Source: Roridomyces roridus (taxonomy: Eukaryota; Basidiomycota; Agaricomycetes; Agaricales; Mycenaceae). From it: a stretch of 64,000 bases of DNA. Positions 49,652-60,126 of the stretch are shown here, in pieces (positions within the stretch are counted from its first letter, which is position 1; the number at the start of each line of letters is the position of its first letter). A program made the position numbers and the translations under genes. Location: NCBI GenBank assembly GCA_029378245.1, contig JARKIF010000002.1:3224001-3288000 (forward strand). The letters run 5' to 3'. The notes under the pieces were generated by a model that searched no databases, was not told the origin of the DNA, and saw only the letters and a list, made by a program, of their open reading frames with translations.

Positions 49652-50921
49652 ATGGCACTGCGCCGAAGCTTTGTTCGTGGGTCAAAATCCCGTCCCTCGG
49701 TCCACCAGCTCACCAGTCGACTAGCCCGTGTCCCCGTTCTTGCGCTCAAGATGTACAGCACCACTCAGCAAAAGTGTCTTTACATGGTCGAACACCTTGA
49801 CGACTGTAAAAGAACGTCCCACGCCGATATTACGCTCATTACCACCACCCGCGTCTCAACACGCACCCGAAATTGACCTACACCGTCGCGCAGTTCTCAT
49901 CTCCGGTATCCAATGCAAAAAGTGGAACGTCTCCAACATCCTGGCAAAAGTCCGCGGTGGGGCTCTCGAGTTTGCGCGTTACCAGCCTGGCTGGGGCGGG
50001 CTTACGCTGAGTTTCCTGCTAAGCCACTCTGCCGACGAATTTGTCCGTACGACACTCTCAAACCCTAAGGCCTTGCATGGATTCGCCCAGCACGACCAGG
50101 CGCGGTGGGAGTGGCTCCCGTCTGTGCCACTCGCACCCTCCATCGCTGGTCTATCCAGGAACGACCCCCGTCGCGCACTGTTCCTCGACTTTCAAAGTAG
50201 ACCTGGATATAAATATTGGATGCCTTTGAGGCGATTTGGCGAGCTGGAGTTTGTGAAGCAGCTGGACAAGCGCCAGGCCATCGTGCAGTACTATGAGATT
50301 GCAGATGCTATCCGTGTATGTCCTCTCAGACCATTCTTATACGCTCTTTTGACGCTCCTTGGTAGGCTCATGATGAGCTTCAATCCGACAAGAGGGTAAA
50401 GGTCGACTACTACGCGGACTGGTGTGAGATGACAGATCAGCAACGCGGCCATGTGCTTGGGCGGTTGATACAATTGCAACGGGAAAAGAGGGAGAGGAAA
50501 ATATCTAATCGTGAGTGAACGCTCATTCAGCCACTTTGTACTCTAAAAAATCAGCAGCACCGAGTGCAGATGAGCCCGTGAAGGAAGATGAGCTCGTGAA
50601 GCACGACGAGACCATCAGGGAAGATGAGACCGTGAAGGAAGACGAGAGCGAGACCGCGACCAGTGGTGAGTGCATACCCTCCAACGAACTGCCAAGGCGC
50701 TCACGAGCGCAAAGCCCCTCCGGCCGACGGTCCCGCTGAGCCCATGAAGGCAGCTGAGCCCATGAAGGAAGATGGGCCCGTGAAGGAAAAGGAGACCGAG
50801 ACCGCGAAGAGTGGTAAGTACAGACCCTCCAACAAACTACCAAGACGCTCACGAACGCAAAGTCCCTCCAGTCGACAACTCGTCGTCCGCTGAGCCTCAG
50901 CCTCCACGCCCCGAAGCCTAA
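49652..50921 (+). CDS. Mitochondrial-looking RRM-like protein with repeated exons
   Basis: Not recognised. The N-terminus MALRRSFVRGSKSRPSVHQL with TSRLARVPVLALKMYSTT looks like a mitochondrial presequence. The frame changes between about 49750 and 49860 through an unresolved intron or frameshift and reaches EIDLHRRAVLISGIQCKKWN, an RRM-like beta-alpha start. TLSFLLSHSADEFVRTTLSN and YKYWMPLRRFGELEFVKQLD follow. After two introns, a tail of Glu/Lys repeats is coded by three similar exons starting PPSADEPVKEDE, APPADGPAEPMK and VPPVDNSSSAEP, and ends PQPPRPEA at 50921. Confidence 0.5.
50558..50921 (+). repeat. Tandemly repeated exon-intron units
   Basis: The exon-intron blocks near 50646-50735 and 50788-50880 are close copies: the exon ends GAGACCGCGA, the introns share CCCTCCAAC, GCTCACGA and GCGCAAAG-like acceptors, and the next exons begin with CC(C)CTCC. 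Unit spacing is about 140 bp. A more diverged first exon (50567 on) begins similarly. Confidence 0.65.
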
Positions 50922-51505
50922 CCACGTCTCACTCACGAGCGTGGTCCTGCTTGGCGCCTGGGTACTTGGGCTGCAGCAGCCCCTACATATAGCGGGGCCC
51001 TTCGCGTTGTACCGTAGTCCAAGTCCAAGTCTACATCTAATCAATGCACCTCTACGAGATCTTGATGCCCCGCCGCCCGCCTGTTGCCATCCTGCGCATC
51101 ATCCCAAGGCACACCATATGCTTCCCTTCCCTTGTGGACCCTAAGCGTGGACCGTGGCACGCTACCCACCATTGAGTTGTCAGAAATCAGACAGAAAGTC
51201 GGTCACAAGATTAGAATTGAATGTATTCACTACACGCGACGGTAGCCCAGTACCGACGTAATTAGAGGGAGGGATAAAGTAATTGTATTTGATTCTAGCG
51301 AGCGTGGGTGCCTCCGCGTTTGGTAGCCAGAGGTCAAAGTTGGGCAAGCTATATGTACAGTGCGAGAAAGTGTCGCATTTCGAAGGAAAGGTGTATGTAA
51401 AAAAGACAATCAATACTTTGTGAACGTTAGCCGTGGCGTGCGTTCTTCCATGATATCTGGCACAAGGACGTCAGCGCGTCAACTCCCGGGATGGCAGGAC
51501 GTGAT
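50922..51505. other. Intergenic region between convergent genes
   Basis: A 584-bp region with no supported gene; it contains 3' ends of both flanking genes. Confidence 0.5.
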
Positions 51506-53318
51506 TTACACACCTATTGGAGACTTGAAGTTGTGCACCAAGGGATTCAATGTCGAGCGATTCCGATGCAAGTTGTGCTGCGACAGATTGGTCTCGGACA
51601 GATGGGTGATTCCACCCATCTCCACATCCTCCCCGCGTCGCCGATTAGGCCGCATGGGCTGCAGCCGTGGAAGCGAAGGTAGCTCGTCTTGTTCCTCATC
51701 ATCGTACGTCCATTCCTTGTGCATAGTCGGTGGTGACGCAGCACGAGGGGGCGCGCTGGGGCTGTTTCCAGGCGGAGGGAAGCTATAGCGGTGCGAGGCG
51801 GACGCATATGGGTTACCGGGAGACCCGCCGTGAGATGACGCAGAGTACTCCGAGTAGCGGTTTTGGGACTGCATGAGGTTTTGTGAACCGAAACCTCCCC
51901 CTGATCGTCCCTGTCTTTGCGACTTGATAGACTCTCTGGCGGCGATCTCGCCTTCGATTGAACGAGGGAAGAAGATCTAGAGACGGATCCTTAGGCTGGG
52001 CGGGGTAGCAAAGGTAGAAATCGCGTACCACGAGAGTCAGGGCGGAGGACACGGAGACGCCAAAGGCGGAAATCATGGTCAAAAAGTCTGGAGAAGCTTC
52101 AGCGATGACCCATAAGCGAGCGAATGGAACGCACCGGTCCAAAGCATGCTTTCGTTGATATGGGTATGCGGTGTGATACCGTCCGCCCCAAGTATGAGAA
52201 GAGGGACGACAAAGATGAAACGGAAAGCAATGCGGATCATCTGGCAAGGGATAAGCAGCAAGACGAGTGTATTGCTGGAGAACACACGTTGTATTCGTGG
52301 AATTTCGTCAATCGGACAATCGTTGCAATGTCGACGCCCTCACTTTTCTGCCAAGGATGAGAATTAAAGAATGCGATGATAAGAAGGACTGACCAGACTG
52401 TTCAAGAAGGCCGGGAAAGCCCAGAGGATGGGAGTGAACCAGAGGGTCACGGACAGGCTCCCAAGACTTCCACCCAGGAATGTATAAGCTTCACACTGGG
52501 CGGAATTAAGCAAGTCGAATCGAGGGGGACGGAAGTGACGCACTTTGAGGGGGTCGTCTCGCGTAAAGATCGTCAGGAGCGGCATGTAGAGCACAGCGAC
52601 GCAGGAGCCGACAACCCAAGTGCGGAAATACACACTGCGGAACCAATTTTGCTGGACGGAACCCGAGTTGACGAGGAAAAGCCAGAAGCATAGCTCTGCG
52701 ACGAGGGGTGAGCAACGCCGATTCTGGATAAGACAGCATCTTTACCTTCCAGGTGGGAAATCCTGTGTTGGTGTGAGTACAGCACAGTATCACGAGGAAA
52801 AGGCGGCGCACATTTCCATGCTCCATCCAATCGAGAATATCAACGTCAAGGGGAAGATGGCGTGTCGTGAGGACTGCGGCCACATCTCGAACGGCTTCGC
52901 GACGACTACGTGCGTGAAAAGTGAGGAATGGCAGATGTGAGAATGCAGGTCACCCACCGGTACCGTCCTCGAGTGCGATGAATCCTTCCTTGTACTTGAT
53001 GATCGTGTATCCCAAGGCGTAGGTCGTTATGAGTGGTAAACTTAGTAGGTACGAGTAGGTCATGACCCGTTTGAACGCTCCATTCTGTCCCGAGTTCCAC
53101 CTGTGAGGTTGATGAGAGTCTGATGGGGGACAGATGCGACGCGGGTACGCACCTGAGGCACTTGAAGCGATCAAAGGACCACAGATGGAACACCATGAAC
53201 GACAAAAGCTGCAGGGAGTTCGTTCAGCACGTTCCGGATCTCCCAGCGGCGATGGAAGACGCACGATACATGACACAATGAGCCAGACCAAGTAAGTTGC
53301 AGGAGAAGTATGAGACAT
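51506..53318 (-). CDS. Seven-transmembrane fungal protein, copy 2
   Basis: Paralogue of the gene at 14660-16812, with the same architecture. Start MSHTSPATYLVWLIVSCI (TM1, split by an intron at the same place), then LLSFMVFHLWSFDRFKCLRW, GAFKRVMTYSYLLSLPLITT (TM2), KYKEGFIALEDGT, IFSIGWSMEMISHLEELCFW, FRTWVVGSCVAVLYMPLLTI (TM4), CEAYTFLGG (TM5), KSEGVDIATIVRLTKFHEYN, MIRIAFRFIFVVPLLILGAD (TM6), FLTMISAFGVSVSSALTLV (TM7) and IFFPRSIEGEIAARESIKSQ. The tail is longer and disordered (SSHGGSPGNPYASASHRYSF) and ends LNPLVHNFKSPIGV. About twelve introns keep frame, so the gene looks intact. Confidence 0.78.
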
Positions 53319-53534
53319 TGGAGAAAAAGAGGAAAGCCGTAGCTCGAGCCGGCGAGAAGAAAAGGGAAGGCAGCGGGAGTGGTGTCAGACGGTCTTGGAG
53401 CGTATTGGACATATATGTTGCTCGGCCACATGGTTGAGACAGTTGGTTGAGAGGAAAATCAGGAGAACCCCGTGGCCGGGAGATCTCGATGAACTGTTTC
53501 GGGATGCGAATTTGATCTGGTCAAAAAATCCATC

Positions 53535-54140
53535 ATGGCTCCGACCACCGATGAGCAGGACGACTTTCTCCTCGCGTGTAGATATGGCGACCTCGACGAT
53601 GTCAAGCAGTTCGTCGATCAGTACGGTGTCGACGCTGCCGCGTCCGTCCGCGACGATAATGGCAACACCGCACTCCACATGATCTGCGGCAATGGACACT
53701 CAGGTATTACACAAAACCGAAACGCCGTTTGGATTGAAGCCTGATTTTGCAAGAGATCTCCTTGACTATATGGTGTCCATTGTCCCGCCTTCGCTCCTCT
53801 CGTCCCAGAACACCGCCTTGTCTACTCCGTTACACTGGGCTGCTTTGAATTCTCATCTGGACGTCATGAAAAAACTCGTCGAGTTTCCCAAGGTCCGGGG
53901 ATCGATTTAATCGACATGAAAAATGCTGCCGGTCGGTCACCACTGGCCGAAGCGGAGCTCGCTGGGTGGGACGAGGGCGCGCAATGGCTGGTCCAGATGA
54001 TGAACCTCGATCCAGAAGGAGGCGTCAAGGAAGGAGAGTCGGACGCAGATCCTACAATTGGTCCAGAGGGAATCGAAATAGAGATTGAAGACGCGGACGG
54101 ACAAATGGCTAAAATGCAGATCGGGGGACAGTCTTCTTGA
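53535..54140 (+). pseudogene. Ankyrin-repeat protein, one apparent frameshift
   Basis: Small Yar1-like ankyrin protein. The start MAPTTDEQDDFLLACRYGDL leads to repeat 1 (GNTALHMICGNGHSG). An intron (about 53705-53754) leads to DLLDYMVSIVPPSLLSSQNT and repeat 2 STPLHWAALNSHLDVMKKLV. Near 53897 the sequence lacks one base: LVEFPK should continue GPGIDLIDMKNAAGRSPLAE, but the direct frame stops. The C-terminus is WLVQMMNLDPEGGVKEGE and an acidic end. Fungal Yar1 chaperones ribosomal protein S3, but the link is only by general shape. Confidence 0.65.
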
Positions 54141-55169
54141 ATGCATGTCATTGTGATGCACCAAAAAAACTGATGAACGACAATCTCGCGTGGTCCGTCT
54201 ACCCCACATTCAACCGTCCTACCGAGCACGGGCAAGACATCCCAACATTTGCGGTCTGACCATCACTGATTGTGGTCCGGATTTCTTTCCGTGTTATGCG
54301 ACCGCTCTGGTCGTCTGGTTCTATGCCGACGCACCACCGACTCAGACCGACTCCGAGTGCTCCAAAGTTCAAACGCAAATCTTGATCCGCTACATATGTA
54401 CATGTTCCACGGCGTCCCGAAGCCGATCTTGGTTCTTTCCGTTATCAGCGGGACGGCAGCAGCGACGAGCAGCTTTTCAGCAAACAAGTAGCGAATCACG
54501 TTCCAATTTTAGGCCGCATAGATCTGTCTGTGTCGGACTGCCTCCCTCGCACTCGCACGGGATGTGTGCGTCGGAAGGCGATTCCCTTCGTCCGAGATTT
54601 GAAGCCGTCAGCCAGGCTGTCCCATACGCCTCGACTCCCCAGACAGATATTTCTAATCCAGCTCAACACCCGTGTCTTCCCCCCTTCCTTTTCGAGTCAC
54701 TCACTCTCACTGGCAGTCGTGTACCTTTCCGCTCCAGACTCCCAGCATCATTTGATACCTCACTTACCTCGTCTCAACATAGTAAAATGACAGACGCTAT
54801 GCTGACGTTCTGATCTCGACAGTGCGCTACATGTGGGTGCCAGATAAACCAGAAATAGAGGGCCGTCAACCAGCGATCTGCGGTATTTCCTCAACAAATC
54901 AAAACGACAGACAGACAGACCAGCAACCAGTTCGGCGTTCAAGATTGAAAGCTACGATGATTGACGGCGTTTTCGCATGGGATACTACGTAGTTCAAACC
55001 AATTCAATGCAATGCAATCCATTCTCTATGTGTCCCAGTAGGATATCGTCTAACACTTTCGTTTCTCCATGTCCATGCAGTCCCGAGTTGAACCATCCAT
55101 TTCTCCACGTCCCCAATCCCACTTTCTCTCGCAGGAGCCTCTCGCAGACACGACAGTGACGACCCTCCT
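54141..55169. other. Intergenic region
   Basis: A 1,029-bp region between a plus-strand and a minus-strand 3' end. An open frame of 207 codons (54190-54813) has no domain, many Cys and Ser of random spacing, and no conserved look; it is not called. A short GACA repeat occurs near 54905. Confidence 0.45.
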
Positions 55170-56114
55170 TCAACCCAACTCCTCCGTCCACTTCATAAGC
55201 ACCGGTTCAGTAAGCATGACCAGCGTCGGAGGAGAAACGGGGCGGATTGCGATGTGTGGCGACTCTATGCACATCGACGCGCTGGAAGAGTCGGATTGAG
55301 CTGTATCACTCTGAACCAAAGCAAAGAATTTAGCGACGAAATAGCGTGGAGAGGGTGGACCCACCGGCAAGTAAGAGGTGGATGAAAAAATCGGTATGCT
55401 GCCGGTAGGTTCTGACTCTTGGAAAGATGAAGATGAAGATGAAGAGGCTCTCGTCGTTGGAGAAGAAGCAGTCTGGCCATGAGAGATCATGGAAGCGAGA
55501 ACGTCTTTACTTCGAGCGGTGTATGGCAGCGGGATGGGCGCTACGATGGCAGGGGAGGAGGGGTCGTCATCCGAGGGAATCAATTCGTCCGCAACCATCT
55601 CTTCTTCGGCAAGGTCTGGGTCTGAAATCGGATAGAACTCGGAGTCGCATAAGATGTTCGTTGGTCGCGGACGGGTGGAACGGCGTGCGGAACCTTCCAT
55701 CTCTCCATTCGGGTCGATGTTCTCGGCGTTCTCGTCGTAACAATCAGAGGGTGTTGAACGTGCATCGGAGTCTGAGTCGACGTCCGCGGCGGGGAGGAGG
55801 AAGAGAGGATCTGGGGAAGACGAATCTGCGACTCTAGGCGTCGCTTCGTCTTTTGGGACAAAAAGAGACTCCAATACGACAATCCTGCGTCTACGATGAG
55901 CAGAGGGTCTTCGGGCCCTTCCTCCACTCGGGTTGAGATTCTCTGCGTTTTCGTCGGGAGTCGAGGATCGAGCAACGGAAAAGTCGGCGGACGTCGTTGG
56001 TGCTCGTGACTGGAACGATTCTGGGGAAGAGCGGGCGCGGGGAGACGTGCTGGTGGGCGGAAACGGCGGTACTAGGCGGGGAGGAGCATCGACATACCAG
56101 CGAGGCGGCGACAT
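55170..56114 (-). CDS. Disordered Ser/Pro-rich protein with DENAEN repeats
   Basis: No family recognised. A single exon of 314 codons starts MSPPRWYVDAPPRLVPPF. Two copies of a short motif, DENAENLNPSG and DENAENIDPNG, lie about 70 residues apart. The first is followed by the basic patch RARRPSAHRRRR, which could act as a nuclear signal. The remainder is rich in Ser, Asp and Pro (SSSPDPLFLLPAADVDSDSD), probably disordered. Both repeats resemble a KEN-box-like sequence, but the Lys is missing, so degradation-signal function is only a thought. Confidence 0.55.
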   Translation of the reverse strand: MSPPRWYVDAPPRLVPPFPPTSTSPRARSSPESFQSRAPTTSADFSVARSSTPDENAENLNPSGGRARRPSAHRRRRIVVLESLFVPKDEATPRVADSSSPDPLFLLPAADVDSDSDARSTPSDCYDENAENIDPNGEMEGSARRSTRPRPTNILCDSEFYPISDPDLAEEEMVADELIPSDDDPSSPAIVAPIPLPYTARSKDVLASMISHGQTASSPTTRASSSSSSSFQESEPTGSIPIFSSTSYLPVGPPSPRYFVAKFFALVQSDTAQSDSSSASMCIESPHIAIRPVSPPTLVMLTEPVLMKWTEELG

Positions 56115-56211
56115 GGTGGTTGCTGGTCAAGGGCCATGCCGTCATGTGATTGAATAACAAGGGAATACAAAGCATACGCGCGCGCGTCAAAGATTACAAT
56201 ACAGGTAGATA

Positions 56212-57475
56212 TTAGATAGCAGATAAGATATCGGTCTTCATCGAAGTTTCGTCATGGGAAACGGCAGAGGTCGCAGTCATTTCAGCATCTACGGAGGGGG
56301 CAGCCACCGGGGCAGAGACTTCCACTTTAGGCTCACACCGCGCGCTTCCACACGAGAAGCCTCGCTCAGAGGAGCACGACCTGTGTTGATCGTCAGTGTC
56401 CATCGCCAATCTTTTCCGGATCGACTTACGAGCAAATGCCCGGGCCACGTTTCGGTTTCGTCGCGAGACGCCCATATTTCACGTTGGGCGTGTGCTTGCG
56501 GGGAGGCGGAGGCAACGATGTGTAATCCAGCCAACTCGGATCTTCGTCCCACGTATAAAGCTTGCCTACGAATCGGATGGGGTCCACATCCTCGTACAAT
56601 TCTGGGATGTACTCTGCGATTTTGCGTGGCCATTCCGGTGTAGACTATGCCATTGAGTTTGGTGCAGATTGAAAGAAAAAGTAGCAATCACCTGGCACGG
56701 AGAACACGGGACCTCGGAATCCAGATCCGTCGACGTCAAGTCCAAGGGAGGCGGACGGTACTTGCTGCTGCTGCCATGGGTGGCACCAGTAGAGGTCAGA
56801 CGCCGAAGAGGGACACCGCCGCCCCCTCCGGGCCCGCTGTTCGTATTCGTCGGCAGGGGAGGAGGCTGAAGCTTGAGCTTGAACCGAAACGAAACTCTAT
56901 CCATCGAACTCATCCTCCTCAAGTTCTTATCCGTAAGCCTAAGGTTGGAATCGGACGACATCGTCTGCAGTGACCGTTGTCCACGCGGCAGCCACAAACG
57001 ATTGGGCACGGATAGCGAGGGTTTTAGGACGGAGGTGGGAGTGGATGCACAGGCTGCGGACGACGATTTGGAGGACAGTGCCTTCGAAGGCTTGCGGTTC
57101 ATGGCAGGGGAGGCTGCCATCGGAGACGAGGTGGAGGGAAGAAAGAAACTGATCGTATGCTTGAGGGCCCACAGATGATTTAAATAGCGCTCGGTCAAGG
57201 TGGCACAAAGAATCAAATATACGAACAATGTAGAGTGGACAAAGGCCGGCTTTCGCTTACCATTTTTGGACGGCTTCTTTGAACCCAAGGCAGATTTTGA
57301 TTGCGCGTGTGATCAGCCACTCGAGTTCGTCTTTGTCTTCACTGCGTTTGTGCTATTCAAGCTCTCTTCGTCCTCCAGAACATTTTGTGGGCGGCATGTG
57401 GGACGACATGAGGATGGCCAAGTTGTCGGATCATTACTCGATCAACACGCCTTGAGAAAAGTTCGAGTCAGTCAT
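56212..57475 (-). CDS. Unknown protein with helical N-terminus and WPRK..YIPELY motif
   Basis: Not recognised. Start MTDSNFSQGVLI at 57475; an intron joins to DEDKDELEWLITRAIKICLG with FKEAVQK. A second intron (about 57270-57155) leads to FFLPSTSSPMAASPAMNRKP. A Ser/Arg-rich disordered region and a poly-Gly run (NTNSGPGGGGGVPLRRL) follow. After another intron comes the most protein-like block, STPEWPRKIAEYIPELYEDV, then DPIRFVGKLYTWDEDPSWLD and KHTPNVKYGRLATKPKRGPG. The last exon codes an acidic tail. If the first two exons are wrong, the start would be ATG 57120. Confidence 0.5.
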
Positions 57476-60126
57476 ATACGCGTGTGAGAAAGTGGCTGTT
57501 GACTCGATCGGGGCAGGGAAAATTAAAAGCGGCTTCTACAGCACGCACCTGGTCGGACATTGAAATCCCATTTTCGTTTGATGCGTCGGGCGATGCAGTG
57601 TTGGATGGCTGTCCTGCAGCTCTAAAGCCGATGCAGATCCTACTTGGAAGAATTGAAACGAGAGACTATCCAACGGAGACATCGGGAGCGCTATTACAAA
57701 TCGCCTCGCGGTCTCTATTTTAAAGCGGTCAAGGAAACGCAACATCAGAGACAATCAGAGATTTGTGGCTGCAAATGAATGAGGACACGATGTGATGGCG
57801 CAGCTACAAGTACACAAAAATTCCACACCGATCGTTTCTCGATTCACCAAGTTCAAAATGGCCACGATCTTCAACAAGCGAGTTCGACGGATGGAGCGCA
57901 GCAGATCACTAGCGGCGGCGAATACCAGCTTGCAGCCGACTTGCAGCGCCATCGCACCTTGACTTTCACTGGTAGGTGGCACCTGAAGGGTTCAACAAGC
58001 ATGGGTACAAGGGGCGGAAGACAGAGCATACAGCTGTCGAGCTGTGAAAGGTCGCTGCATCCGAGTTTCAACTGCCAACACTAGAAGAGGCGGCCGGGAA
58101 TGGAAGAACGCAAGAGGAGCGCACCATGTGAAAATGCCTGTCGTTCAAGTTCGAGTTGCAGGCAGGACCCGGGGTCTGGATTGGTCTCGACAAAGATACC
58201 GGTGGAAAGCACCGGCCTAGAGGCTGATATCAGACTTGAATTTCGTCTGGAACGACAGAAAAAAGACGAGGGCAGCACATGCCTTCATGTGGGTATGCGG
58301 ATAGTCAGCGGCCAAAAACACAGACCGATGAGAAGATGCGAGCGGCGCGTCTAGCAGTCTAAATGACACTGAGGTGTAAAGAGCGTACAAGCAAGCACTA
58401 GAAGATATACCATGCGATTTTCAGAGAGCCCAGGTGAGATATAGCCACCAAGAAGTCAGCCAGAACGCGTGCGTGCTTGAGACCATTCGCGATTTTGAAG
58501 CGGGGAGCGGCTGTTATTCTGAGGCCGAGGGGCCCTGGCCTTCAGCACTGGTGTGTTCAGACTAGTCCATCCCTTTTGGCCGTCCCCAGGTGTGTTCAGA
58601 GGCTACGGGTGTGACATGATGGTAGTAGTGAACAAGCTGGATGATGTTGCTGGCTGTTTGCGACACGCTTGTTCAGGCACCACGACCATCCCATATTTCG
58701 TTGGCACGGTTTTCAAGTAAACTCTGTACTGCCCAGACGTCAAATCCTTCAAAGCATCCATCTCTGTGGAATTTCAGACTAGAGCCGCCGAAACGACAAC
58801 ACCACATGAAATCCATACCAGTTTCCGAGTCCTCCCGCGGAACTTGACTCCCTCAAGCCTCCGACTGCTCCTCGGCGCAATGGCTTCTCTGGGTGACAGA
58901 GACTCGCTTATGTAGGACGTCTCGTACAGGAAATGCAACGTGCCTTTTGCCCGGTTTGTTATTCGGGATCGCAAACATTGGAACACTTCGCATTCATCTT
59001 ACATTCATCCGCGGTATTTCAGAAGAAACTCTGATGACCGTCCCGTCAAAATTATACACGAGACCGCCATCCACATGGGCAGACATCTCGATACATGGTC
59101 CCTCGGTATCTCTAACATGGCCGCCATATCCAGGAGTTTCGCACCGTGCTGCCCTGGCGCTGGACGGAGCGGGACAGGGCGGGAAGCAACCATGTCAATT
59201 GTTAAATAGGCGCTCACGGATACCTACACTGCATCCTTGCTGAATCCTGGACCCAACGAAGTCCGTGTGCTTCACAGCCTTGACAGCATTTCATTATAGA
59301 GTGGACCCAGGTCAACTCCGTCTTGTGCCCTCGAAATGCTTCTAGTAAGATGCCACACTATTCGACAACACCAGACGACAGTGCGCTCCTCGGCAGATTT
59401 GAAGCAGATTAACCATATGCATGCGCCGCATCGCAACGGGGTTACATACTTGACAGCTTGCCTGGTCGGCGATCGTTGGAGATCCATTCAACATTCGTAA
59501 ACGGCAAGGACCAGGGTCCACAGTCTCCCGTCGGACCCACTTTCGGGCTGCCTCTGCCCGACTTGGCCAAGTTTCCGAACTCACCGGCTGCGGGGCAAAT
59601 ATAAGAACAGTACTAGTACTTTCGGGACAGCTTTTGTTCACCCCGAGAGACATATTGAGCTTCGCTTTTGTGATCCCAGTTGAGTCTAGTCCAAGGTCGA
59701 CGTCCGTCCCAAACGCTCTCCAACAAACTTTACAAAGCTTTGGAGAGTCCTTCTCCCGCGATTTCTTCTGAACGAAGCATTTGAGACGTGCGCGGGACCG
59801 TCGCCAAGTATATTAAACTCTCGGCGATGAGACCTCTTTGTTTTTCGTTCACCAAAAAATTGAGACCAAGTGGGAAATGCGCCTTTTCAAACAGTATGCT
59901 TAAGATAGCAAATTCTCTTCGGCGCTGTGGACGTTGACGCCGAGTGCTCCGAGATTTCGAGTACTGATCAATTGGAGCCGGGATTCCCACCCTCCACGGA
60001 GCGATCACCATCTTGCTCTCTCTACTTAAGTTCATGTCAACGAATTCTCCTTCCGGCCACACATTCTGCCTCATAAAGGCCCATCGGTCCTCGCGCCTGT
60101 AGATCTCTTCTTGTCTCCACCCCGCC
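57476..60126. other. 2.65-kb region without a supported gene
   Basis: Many short frames on both strands, none with a domain or consistent splice partner. The minus frame 59653-59342 starts MSLGVNKSCPESTSTVLIF and the minus frame 60230-59730 overlaps the next gene's 5' end; both are weak. It is the longest stretch of the window that I could not explain. Confidence 0.45.

Noticed and set aside
50646..50880. CRISPR-like repeat array
   Set aside because: The repeats are exon and intron copies with splice signals; the genome is eukaryotic.
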